Assembly (NCBI GenBank): GCA_035715725.1
Contig: DASTKT010000229.1
Location: forward strand, 1 to 20,462
Origin: JADGGV01 sp035715725
Lineage (GTDB): Bacteria; Gemmatimonadota; Gemmatimonadetes; Longimicrobiales; RSA9
Reading direction: 5' to 3'
Length of the DNA: 20,462 nucleotides
This document shows, piece by piece, positions 6,664 through 13,565 of the stretch. Each line of letters begins with the position of its first letter. Within the stretch, counting starts at the first letter, position 1. The notes below the pieces were generated by a model, which was not told where the DNA came from, did not search any database, and was given only the letters and a program-made list of their open reading frames with translations. The translations under genes were made by a program, and so were the position numbers.

Positions 6664-9468
6664 ATGCGTCGACGCCGACTCATCGCCCTCGCCGGGCTGC
6701 TCCTCCCCGCGGCCGCGTCCGCCCAGGGCGTCTCGCGCATCGACCCACGACTGCGCCTGCTCGCCCGCCTCGCCCCCGCGCCCGTCGTCGCCGGGGCGCG
6801 CGTTCCGCTCGGCATCCTGACCGAGGCCGCCACGCTCCGCACGGGCGCCGACGGCCGCGTCCGCGTGGATGCGCTCGCCCGCGTGGGCGCCGGCGGGGAG
6901 GACGCGCTGCGGGCGGCGGGCGCGCGGCTGGGCGCCCGCGCCGGCGACGTCGTCTCCGTACGCGTTCCGCTGGACGCGCTCCCGGCGCTCGAGCGCGCGC
7001 GCGGGCTGCGCTACCTCGAGGCCGCGGCGCCGCTCGTGCCGTCGATCGAGCCGCTGCCGCGGCCGGCCCCGCCGTTCGCGCTCGACGCAGCCGCCGCCAC
7101 GCCGATGCGGACGGAGGCGGAGGAGGCGGACGTGGACCGGCTGCGCCAGCGCGAGGGCGACCGGTTCCTCGGGCTGGCGGGGCAGGGCGTCGTGATCGGC
7201 TTCGTCGATACCGGCGTCGACCTCGCGCACGCCGACTTCCGACTCGCCGACGGCGCCACCCGCGTGCTGTACGCGTGGGACCAGACCGCGCCGGGAAGCG
7301 GACCCGGCCGCGTCGGCGACGCGCGGCTCGACTACGGGGCGGAGTGCCTGCGGGCGGACATCGACGCGGGGCGCTGCGGCCTGCGGGACCGGCTCGGCCA
7401 CGGCACGCACGTGGCCGGCATCGCCGCCGGGGATGGGTCGGCCACGGGGAAGGGGATGGCGCCGTACCGCTACGTCGGCGTCGCGCCGGCGGCGGACCTC
7501 GTGGTCGTCAAGGGCGGCGACGCGTCCATCAGCACGGCGGGCGTGCTGGACGGCGTCGCCTACATCTTCGGGCGTGCGGCGGCGCTCGGCCGGCCGGCGG
7601 TCGTCAACCTCTCGCTCGGCACGCAGGTCGGCCCGCACGACGGCTCGACGCTCTTCGAGCGGGCGCTCGACAACCTGGTGGGGCCCGGCCGGATCATCAC
7701 CGTCGCCGCCGGCAACAACGCCACGAATGGCGACGAGGTGCCGGCGTTCGTGCGCGCGCCGATCCACGTCTCCGGGAGCGTCGCCGCGGGCGCGGAGTCC
7801 CGCGAGCTGGTCGTGCCGGCGTACGCGCCGGCGGCCGGCGAGAAGAACGACGGCGCGCTCGTCGACCTCTGGTACGACGGCCGGGACTCGTTGGCGGTGG
7901 TCGTGACGAGCCCCGGCGGCCGGAGCGTGCGCGCGCTGCCGGGGGACACGATCACGCTCCTCACGCCCGAGGGCGCGATCCTCGTCGACAACGCGTCCGG
8001 CGGGCCATCGCCGCTGAACGGCGATCGCGAGATCAGCCTGGGCATGATCGACCTCGACGCCGCCGCGCCCCCCGCCGCCGGGCGCTGGCGCATCACGCTC
8101 GAGCCGCTGGTCATCCGGGGCTCCGGCCGCTTCCACGCCTGGCTCGTCGCCAGCACGCTCGGGCCGGCGACGGCGCCGACGTCCTTCGACGCCGCGGAGA
8201 ACGCGTACCTCGTCGCCTCCCCGGCCACGGCGGCGCGGCTCATCAGCGTGGCCGCCTACGCCAACCGGCACGAGTGGCCCACCGCCGGCGGCCGCGTCCA
8301 GGCGTACCCGTTCCAGGAGCCGCTCGGCGACATCGGCCACTTCAGCGACCCGGGCCCCCGCCGCGACGGCGCGCTCAAGCCCGACATCACGGCGCCCGGG
8401 AAGGTCGTCGTCTCGGCCATGAGCCGGGACGCGAGCACCTGGTCCGCGCTCCCGAACTACGTCGAGGCCGACAGCGCCCACGCCGCGCTCCTCGGCACCA
8501 GCATGGCCGCGCCCTTCGTCGCCGGCGCGGTCGCGCTCCTGCTCGAGCTGCGGCCGGCCCTCACGCCGGAGGCCGCCCGCGACCTCCTCACCGCGTCCGC
8601 GCGCGGCGACGACTTCACGCGCCACCCCTACACCGGCGGCCCCGACGGCGTCCCGAACCCGCAGTGGGGGTACGGCAAGCTCGACGTCGCCGCGGCGGTG
8701 CACCGGCTCGGCCCGCCGGCGGGCACGCTCGCCGTGCAGGCGGAGGCGCCGCAGCCGGCCGGCGCCCCGAGCAGCGCCCGCGGCGAGCGCCTCGTCCTGC
8801 TCCGCCTCGCGCTCGCCGCCGACAGCGCCGAGGCCGAGGCGGTCGAGCGGCTCGCCGTCGACGTGGTCGGGCGCGACACCGCCGCCCGCGTGCTCCTCGT
8901 CCGGGACGTGGATGGCGACGGCGCCGCCGGTGCGGACGAGCCGGTCGAGGCCTCCGCTCCCGCGCGGCTCGAAGGCGCGCCGGTCACCGTCGCGCTCGCG
9001 CCCGGCCCCGTCGTCCCCGCCGGCGCGCGGCGGACGTATCTCGTCGCGGTCGAGCTCAGCGGCGCCGCGCCCAACGGCGCCCGCTTCCAGGCGACGTTCC
9101 GCCCCGCGGACCTCGTCGCCTACGGCACGCTCTCCGGCGCCGCCGCCCACGCGCCCGGCGCGCCGGTCACCTCCGCCGAGCGCCAGACCACGCTCCTGGC
9201 CCCGGGCGAGCGCGTCAACCTCTCCGAGAACCCCGTCCGCGGCGAGCGCCTCGTCATCAACTTCGCCGAGCGCCCGCGCGCCGTGGCGATCTATGCGCTG
9301 ACCGGCACGCGCGTGCGCTCTTTCGGGCCGGACGGAATCGAGGATGGGCGGGTGGTGTGGAACCTGGAGAACGACCGGGGGGCGAGGGTGGCGGCGGGCG
9401 TCTATCTGGTGGTGGTCGAGCTGCCCGGCGGCGCCGAGGTGCGCAAGATCTTCGTGCAGCGGAGGTGA
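6664..9468 (+). CDS. Secreted subtilisin-like (S8) serine protease with C-terminal FlgD/T9SS-like domain
   Basis: This is a 934-residue secreted protease. The signal peptide is residues 1-20 (RRRR, hydrophobic core, AASA before Gln21). A propeptide-like region about 21-160 is followed by the S8 catalytic domain with Asp182 (FVDTGVDLAH), His246 (LGHGTHVAGIAAG), oxyanion Asn351 (AAGNNATNGD) and Ser613 (LLGTSMAAPFVAGA). About 260 residues separate Asn and Ser, so a beta-sandwich insert (about 360-510) sits inside the catalytic domain, as in CspABC-like subtilases. The last 90 residues (NLSENPVRGERLVINF ... GVYLVVVELPGGAEVRKIFVQ) look like a FlgD-Ig or type IX secretion C-terminal domain, which fits surface attachment or secretion. 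The start is not backed by a clear ribosome site, but the signal peptide fits. It converges with ribonuclease D. Confidence 0.92.
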   Translation: MRRRRLIALAGLLLPAAASAQGVSRIDPRLRLLARLAPAPVVAGARVPLGILTEAATLRTGADGRVRVDALARVGAGGEDALRAAGARLGARAGDVVSVRVPLDALPALERARGLRYLEAAAPLVPSIEPLPRPAPPFALDAAAATPMRTEAEEADVDRLRQREGDRFLGLAGQGVVIGFVDTGVDLAHADFRLADGATRVLYAWDQTAPGSGPGRVGDARLDYGAECLRADIDAGRCGLRDRLGHGTHVAGIAAGDGSATGKGMAPYRYVGVAPAADLVVVKGGDASISTAGVLDGVAYIFGRAAALGRPAVVNLSLGTQVGPHDGSTLFERALDNLVGPGRIITVAAGNNATNGDEVPAFVRAPIHVSGSVAAGAESRELVVPAYAPAAGEKNDGALVDLWYDGRDSLAVVVTSPGGRSVRALPGDTITLLTPEGAILVDNASGGPSPLNGDREISLGMIDLDAAAPPAAGRWRITLEPLVIRGSGRFHAWLVASTLGPATAPTSFDAAENAYLVASPATAARLISVAAYANRHEWPTAGGRVQAYPFQEPLGDIGHFSDPGPRRDGALKPDITAPGKVVVSAMSRDASTWSALPNYVEADSAHAALLGTSMAAPFVAGAVALLLELRPALTPEAARDLLTASARGDDFTRHPYTGGPDGVPNPQWGYGKLDVAAAVHRLGPPAGTLAVQAEAPQPAGAPSSARGERLVLLRLALAADSAEAEAVERLAVDVVGRDTAARVLLVRDVDGDGAAGADEPVEASAPARLEGAPVTVALAPGPVVPAGARRTYLVAVELSGAAPNGARFQATFRPADLVAYGTLSGAAAHAPGAPVTSAERQTTLLAPGERVNLSENPVRGERLVINFAERPRAVAIYALTGTRVRSFGPDGIEDGRVVWNLENDRGARVAAGVYLVVVELPGGAEVRKIFVQRR

Positions 9469-9502
9469 CGGCGGGCTCCGGGCGCGGGCCCTAGCTGCCG
9501 CC

Positions 9503-9639
9503 CCCTCCTGCTCTTGCTCTTGCTCATGCTTCCTCGACGCTCGACGCTCCAGAGGGGCGAGGCCAGGGGCTTGAGTCAATGAGGCTCAAGGCTCCAGGCT
9601 CGAGCAGCAAGAGCAAGAGCAAGAGCAAGAGCGGGAGGG
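9503..9639. repeat. Palindromic hexamer-repeat element between convergent genes
   Basis: The left arm 9503-9530, built from GCTCTT hexamers, is the reverse complement of the right arm 9612-9639 (AAGAGC hexamers) with 2 mismatches in 28. The interior has a smaller palindrome, CTTGAG (9570-9575) / CTCAAG (9585-9590), and direct words GGCTCAAGGCTCCAGGCTC. The element fills most of the gap between the S8 protease and ribonuclease D genes. It could act as a bidirectional terminator, but there is no long T-run. Its structure resembles dispersed intergenic palindromes. Confidence 0.75.
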
Positions 9640-9653
9640 ATAACCCGTGGGCC

Positions 9654-10781
9654 TTACCTCCGCTGCATCGCCTTGAGCAGCCGGTCCCCCAACGCCTCGA
9701 CCTGCCAGCGCCGGATGCCCGGGAGCTCCGCCATCTCCTCGAGGCTGCGCGGCCGGGCGCGGCCGATCTCCTCGAGCTGCGCGCGGGGCATGAGGAAGCC
9801 GCGGTCCATCTCCAGCTCGTCGGCCACGAGGTCGCGGGCGCCCTTCAGGCGCTCGAGCAGGGCGTCGAAGGCCGGGTCGGGCGGCGGGCGGCCGGGGCCG
9901 CGCGGGCGCACCGGCAGCTCGGACTCCGGTAGACGGCGGGCCCGCTCGATGGCCGCCAGCATCTCCTCGCCGTGGCGGTCGGTGATCGAGCGCGGTACGC
10001 CCTGCACGCGGGTCAGGGCGGCGGCGTTCGCGGGCATCTCGCGCGCGAGCGCGAGCAGCGCCTCGTTGGCCACGACGCGGAACGTCGCCCGGTCGCGCTC
10101 GCGCGCCTCCGCCTCGCGCCAGGCGTACAGCTCGCGCAGCGCCGCGAGCTGGCGCGGCGAGAGGTCGCGCGTCCCCTTCACGCGCAGGTACGCCTCCCCC
10201 TCGTCCGCCAGCGCCTCCCAGCGCACCTGCTCCTCGATGCGGAACTCCTCCTCGGCCCACGCCAGGCGGCCGCGCGCCTCGAGCCGCGCCTTCAGCTCGT
10301 CGCGTAGCCGCGGCAGGTAGCGCGTGTCCTCCGCCGCGTAGTCGATCAGCTCCGGCGGCAGGGGGCGCTGTGCCCAGTCGGCGCGCTGGTACTTCTTCTC
10401 GACCGTCACGCCGACGTACTTCTCGAGCAGGCTGCCCAGCCCGAAGGCCTTCTCGCCCAGCAGTTGCGCTGCGAGCTTCGTGTCGAAGAGGCCGCGCACC
10501 CGCAGGCCGAAGTCCCGCGAGAGCAGTCGCAGGTCGTAGTCGGCGTCGTGGAAGATCGTCTCGACGTCGGGGTCCCCGAAGAGCGGCGCCAACGGCTCGA
10601 GGTGGCTGACCGCCAGCGTGTCGATGAGGTAGGTGTCGCTACGCGTGGAGAGCTGCAGCAGGCACACCCGGTCGTGGTAGCGATGGTACCCCGCCGCCTC
10701 CGTGTCCGCCGCCAGCAGGCGCGCACCCGAAAGCGCGTCCGCGACCTCCTCCACCTGATCCAGACTCCGGATGTAGTGCAT
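9654..10781 (-). CDS. rnd: Ribonuclease D (DEDDy 3'-5' exonuclease with HRDC domain)
   Basis: This is a 375-residue 3'-5' exoribonuclease that trims tRNA precursors and other structured RNAs. Exonuclease motifs are visible in order: Asp26-Thr-Glu28 in LLAADTEAAGYHRY, Asp83 in FHDADYDLRLL, and the DEDDy Tyr148/Asp152 in YAAEDTRYL. An HRDC domain follows at about 208-282 (RQLAALRELYAWREAEARERD ... VQGVPRSI). A second helical region at about 303-375 ends in LPGIRRWQVEALGDRLLKAM and fits the second HRDC-like domain of RNase D. I chose the start MHYIRSLDQV at 10781 because family proteins begin just before this strand; the upstream frame to 10868 overlaps the divergent promoter. No strong ribosome site is seen. 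It is divergent from the serine hydrolase gene. Confidence 0.93.
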   Translation of the reverse strand: MHYIRSLDQVEEVADALSGARLLAADTEAAGYHRYHDRVCLLQLSTRSDTYLIDTLAVSHLEPLAPLFGDPDVETIFHDADYDLRLLSRDFGLRVRGLFDTKLAAQLLGEKAFGLGSLLEKYVGVTVEKKYQRADWAQRPLPPELIDYAAEDTRYLPRLRDELKARLEARGRLAWAEEEFRIEEQVRWEALADEGEAYLRVKGTRDLSPRQLAALRELYAWREAEARERDRATFRVVANEALLALAREMPANAAALTRVQGVPRSITDRHGEEMLAAIERARRLPESELPVRPRGPGRPPPDPAFDALLERLKGARDLVADELEMDRGFLMPRAQLEEIGRARPRSLEEMAELPGIRRWQVEALGDRLLKAMQRR

Positions 10782-10815
10782 CGCGGTCCCGTGAAGGTGC
10801 AAAGAAACTGCCCGT

Positions 10816-10844
10816 TTGCGCCCGCGCCCGCGCGTCCGTAGGAT
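10816..10844 (+). promoter_or_regulatory. Putative promoter of the serine hydrolase gene
   Basis: TTGCGC (10816-10821) and TAGGAT (10839-10844) are spaced by 17 bp. Transcription would start near 10851, about 29 nt before the ATG. A small inverted repeat, GCGGT (10849-10853) / ACCGC (10858-10862), lies right at the predicted start, just ahead of AAGGAGA (10867-10873). Confidence 0.45.
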
Positions 10845-10879
10845 TCCCGCGGTTCGGACCGCTTCCAAGGAGAAGTCCG

Positions 10880-11803
10880 ATGCGCTTCCTCCCCGCGCTC
10901 ATGGGCGTCGCGACGGCCGCGGCGCTCCTCGGCACCGTCGCCGACCGCGCCGCCGCGCAGAAGCCGCTCAACGATCTCCGCCCGGCCCTCGAGGCGCGCA
11001 TCGCCAAGCACAAGGGCACCGTCGGACTCGCGCTGCTCGACCCGAAGACCGGCGAGCTGCTCTCGATCCACGGCGACGAGACGTTCCCGACGGCAAGCGT
11101 GATCAAGGTACCGATCCTCGTCACGCTTTTCCACCGCATCGACAAGGGCGACCTCAAGCTCTCCGATCCGGTCGTCATGCTCGGCGTCGACCGCATGCCC
11201 GGCTCCGGCGTGCTCCAGTACTTCGACGTGCCCCACCAGCTGACCGTCAAGGATGCCGCCACGCTGATGATCGCGCTCAGCGACAACACGGCGACGAACC
11301 TCGTCATCGACAAGGTCGGCATCCGCACCGTCAACGCCCGCATGGACACGCTCGGCCTCCCCCACACGAAGCTGTGGGCCAAGGTCTTCCAGCGCTCGGC
11401 CACGACGATCGCGCCCGACTCCTCCGCGAAGTACGGCCTCGGCGTGACCACGCCGGTCGAGATCGCGAAGCTGCTCGGCATGATCTACAAGGGCGAGGCG
11501 GTCTCGGCGGACGCCTCGAAGACGATGCTCGGCATGCTCGACGACCAGTTCTACGGCCTCGTCGAGATCCCGCGCTACATGCCGCCGGACGTGAAGGTGG
11601 CCCACAAGACCGGCGAGGACAGCAAGACGCGAAACGACGTCGCCATCGTGCGCGATCCCAAGGGCCGCGACTACATCCTGGCCGTGCTCACGAAGAACAA
11701 CGCCGACGACACCTGGCGCCTCGACAACGAGGCCGCCGTCCTCATCGGCGACCTCGCCCGCATCGTCCAGGGCGCCATGCGCCCGGCGACGGCCGCCCAG
11801 TAA
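10880..11803 (+). CDS. Exported class A beta-lactamase-fold serine hydrolase
   Basis: This is a 307-residue protein with a signal peptide (about 1-26, DRAAA before Gln27). The penicillin-recognising fold is shown by Ser73-Val-Ile-Lys76 (TASVIKVP), Ser134-Asp135-Asn136 (ALSDNTATN) and Lys243-Thr-Gly245 (AHKTGED). These match the SxxK, SDN and KTG boxes of class A enzymes in order and spacing. In the omega-loop region (about 160-190) I find no Glu-x-x-x-Asn, the general base of true class A beta-lactamases, although the TTPVEIAKLL segment that follows is normal. It may therefore be a peptidase, esterase or slow acyl-enzyme former in the periplasm, not a resistance enzyme. The ATG is preceded by AAGGAGA (10867-10873). 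The amidohydrolase gene starts 14 bp after its stop. Confidence 0.88.
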   Translation: MRFLPALMGVATAAALLGTVADRAAAQKPLNDLRPALEARIAKHKGTVGLALLDPKTGELLSIHGDETFPTASVIKVPILVTLFHRIDKGDLKLSDPVVMLGVDRMPGSGVLQYFDVPHQLTVKDAATLMIALSDNTATNLVIDKVGIRTVNARMDTLGLPHTKLWAKVFQRSATTIAPDSSAKYGLGVTTPVEIAKLLGMIYKGEAVSADASKTMLGMLDDQFYGLVEIPRYMPPDVKVAHKTGEDSKTRNDVAIVRDPKGRDYILAVLTKNNADDTWRLDNEAAVLIGDLARIVQGAMRPATAAQ

Positions 11804-11817
11804 GCGCACCCGGCGGA

Positions 11818-13527
11818 ATGCTCCTCGTCCTGGCCGATCGCGTCCACACCTTCGCCGGGGATGGCGGCGCCGCCGACGCGCTGCTGCTCCGCCGCGGCCG
11901 CATCATCGCGGTGGGCCGGGGCGACGCGCTGCGAGCCGAGGTGCCCGGCGCGGCCGTGCTCGACCTGCGTGGCACGACGCTGACGCCCGGCCTCACGGAC
12001 TCCCACATCCACCTGCTCGAGTGGGCGCTCTCGCGTCGCGAGCCCGATCTCTCGGAGGCGACGTCGCCGGAGGACGCCGCCCGGCTGCTGAGTGGGGGAG
12101 TGGGCGACCGGGAGAGTGGGGGATCCGTTGCTCCCACTCGTCCACTCTCCCACTCCCCCACTCCGTGGTTACGCGGTCGCGGCTGGAACGCCCACCGCTG
12201 GGGCGGCGCCTACCCGCACCGGCGCATCCTCGACGCGGTGATCGCGGACCGCCCCGTCGCGCTCCAGAGCCACGACATGCACGCGCTCTGGGTCAACACC
12301 CGGGCGCTACGCGAGGCCGGCATCGACCGTGACACGCCGGACCCGGACGGCGGCCGCATCCTCCGCGACGAGCACGGCGAGCCGACCGGCGTCCTTCTCG
12401 AGACCGCCGCGCAGCTCCTGGTCCGGCGCATCCCGCCGCCGTCCGAGGCGGATGTCGCCGCGGCGGTCCTCGACGGCCAGCGCGCGCTCCACCGCCTCGG
12501 CATCACCGGGATCCATTCCTTCCCGGCGATCCACCTGACCGCGCCCGACACGCTCCCGCTCCTCGAGCGGCTCCGCGCCGAGGACCGCCTGCGCCTGCGC
12601 GTCCTCCAGCACATCCCGCTCGAGCGCCTCGACGACGCGCTCCGGCTGGGCCTGCGCAGCGGCTTCGGCGGCGAGTGGATCCGCGTCGGGGCGGTGAAGA
12701 TGTTCCTCGACGGCGCCCTCGGCTCCCGCACGGCGCTGCTGCGCGAGCCGTACGAGAACGCCGGCGACGATCGCGGCGTCGAGGTGCTCCCGCCCGCCGA
12801 ATTTCGCGATGCCGTCGCTCGCGCCGCCGCGGGCGGGCTCGCCACCACCGTCCATGCCATCGGCGACGCCGCCGTCTCGCTGGCCCTGGATGTGCTGGCC
12901 GATCCGGGGCTGCGCGCCGGCACGCTGCCGCACCGCATCGAGCACGTGCAGCTCTGCCCGCCGGAGCGCTTCGCCGACGCCGCCCGCGCCGGCATCGTCT
13001 GCTCGATGCAGCCGGCCCACCTGATCACGGACTGGCGGCCGGCGGAGCGCCACTGGGGGCGGCGGTCGCGGGAGGCGTATGCATTCCGGTCCCTGCTCCG
13101 AGGGGGTGAGGGGGAGAGCGGGGGAGTGGGCGAACCTGTGAGCCCCCACTCGCCCACTCTCCCGCTCCCCCACTCCGGGCCGAAGGCCGTCCTGGCCTTC
13201 GGCTCCGACGCGCCCGTGGAGCCCGTCGATCCGCGCCTGGCCTTCTGGGCGGCGACGCGGCGCCAGAGCCTCGACGCCGAGCCGGCGGCCGGCTGGTACC
13301 CCGAGGAGCGCCTCGCGATGGCGGACGTGATCCGGGCGTACACGGCCGGCGCCGCGCTCGCCGCGGGGGAGGCGGCGCGCCGCGGCCACCTGGGTGTCGG
13401 CGCGGACGCCGACTTCGTCGCCTGGAGCGCCGACCCGCTCGCCGCCGAGGGCGCGGCGCTGCTCGAGATTCGCTGCCTCGCCGCCGTCGTCGCCGGCGAG
13501 GTGGTGTGGAATGCCGCCGGCTCGTGA
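11818..13527 (+). CDS. YtcJ-type amidohydrolase (Amidohydro_3) with two in-gene palindrome insertions
   Basis: This is a 569-residue metal-dependent hydrolase of the YtcJ/AepA-like amidohydrolase family. Metal and catalytic residues are visible: His63 and His65 (LTPGLTDSHIHL), Lys294 (AVKMFLDGALGSRT), His346 (TTVHAIGDAA), His372/His376 (HRIEHVQ) and Asp464 (LAFGSDAPVEP). The substrate is unknown; relatives act on amides, formamides or cyclic imides. Two segments do not fit the family: residues about 92-116, just before WLRGRGWN, and about 431-453, just before GPKAVLAFGSDAPV. Both are encoded by palindromic repeats (12090-12163 and 13108-13175) and explain why the protein is longer than I expect for the family. 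All catalytic residues are intact and the frame is open, so the gene is probably functional. ATG at 11818 lies 14 bp after the previous stop with only a weak ribosome site. There is no signal peptide. Confidence 0.88.
   Translation: MLLVLADRVHTFAGDGGAADALLLRRGRIIAVGRGDALRAEVPGAAVLDLRGTTLTPGLTDSHIHLLEWALSRREPDLSEATSPEDAARLLSGGVGDRESGGSVAPTRPLSHSPTPWLRGRGWNAHRWGGAYPHRRILDAVIADRPVALQSHDMHALWVNTRALREAGIDRDTPDPDGGRILRDEHGEPTGVLLETAAQLLVRRIPPPSEADVAAAVLDGQRALHRLGITGIHSFPAIHLTAPDTLPLLERLRAEDRLRLRVLQHIPLERLDDALRLGLRSGFGGEWIRVGAVKMFLDGALGSRTALLREPYENAGDDRGVEVLPPAEFRDAVARAAAGGLATTVHAIGDAAVSLALDVLADPGLRAGTLPHRIEHVQLCPPERFADAARAGIVCSMQPAHLITDWRPAERHWGRRSREAYAFRSLLRGGEGESGGVGEPVSPHSPTLPLPHSGPKAVLAFGSDAPVEPVDPRLAFWAATRRQSLDAEPAAGWYPEERLAMADVIRAYTAGAALAAGEAARRGHLGVGADADFVAWSADPLAAEGAALLEIRCLAAVVAGEVVWNAAGS
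12090..12163. repeat. Palindromic element 1 inserted in frame in the amidohydrolase gene
   Basis: The arms 12090-12122 and 12131-12163 form one long imperfect stem with an 8-base loop. The outer 15 bp (12090-12104 with 12149-12163) are perfect; mismatches fall at 12105, 12108, 12109 and 12113. It encodes Ser/Gly/Pro/Thr-rich residues 92-116. The right arm matches element 2 at 32 of 35 positions (12131-12165 against 13143-13177). The left arm is a G-quadruplex motif. Confidence 0.88.
13108..13175. repeat. Palindromic element 2 inserted in frame in the amidohydrolase gene
   Basis: The arms 13108-13133 and 13150-13175 form a 26-bp stem with mismatches at 13111 and 13115 and one G-T pair at 13123. 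The loop has 16 bases. The inner 10 bp GAGTGGGCGA (13124-13133) pair perfectly. Both elements share the 14-mer GGGGGAGTGGGCGA in the left arm (12094 and 13120). It encodes residues about 431-453, in a different reading frame of the repeat than element 1. Confidence 0.88.
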
Positions 13528-13544
13528 GCCGGCCCGACTTCGAC

Positions 13545-13550
13545 CTGTAA
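13545..13550 (+). promoter_or_regulatory. Possible -10 box giving a near-leaderless pyruvate kinase mRNA
   Basis: TGTAAT differs from TATAAT at one position and lies 15 bp before the GTG at 13566. No Shine-Dalgarno motif precedes that GTG, and an in-frame stop (TAA, 13548-13550) excludes an earlier start. If this box is used, the 5' leader would be only about 8 nt. No convincing -35 is seen. Confidence 0.35.
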
Positions 13551-13565
13551 TCGTGTAGCCTAACG

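Noticed and set aside
6634..9579. A minus-strand open frame of nearly 1,000 codons opposite the S8 protease
   Set aside because: It is antisense to a protease with all catalytic residues in place; the translation is repetitive and featureless.
9503..9639. CRISPR-like array
   Set aside because: The repeats are contiguous hexamers with no unique spacers, and no cas genes are present.
10880..11803. Antibiotic-resistance beta-lactamase
   Set aside because: The general-base Glu of class A enzymes is not visible, so the resistance label is not supported.
10816..11817. Upstream extension of the amidohydrolase frame by over 300 codons
   Set aside because: It would overlap the whole serine hydrolase gene in another frame. 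The conserved amidohydrolase N-terminus begins at 11818.
11818..13527. Pseudogene because of two insertions
   Set aside because: The reading frame is open across both palindromes and all metal and catalytic residues are present.
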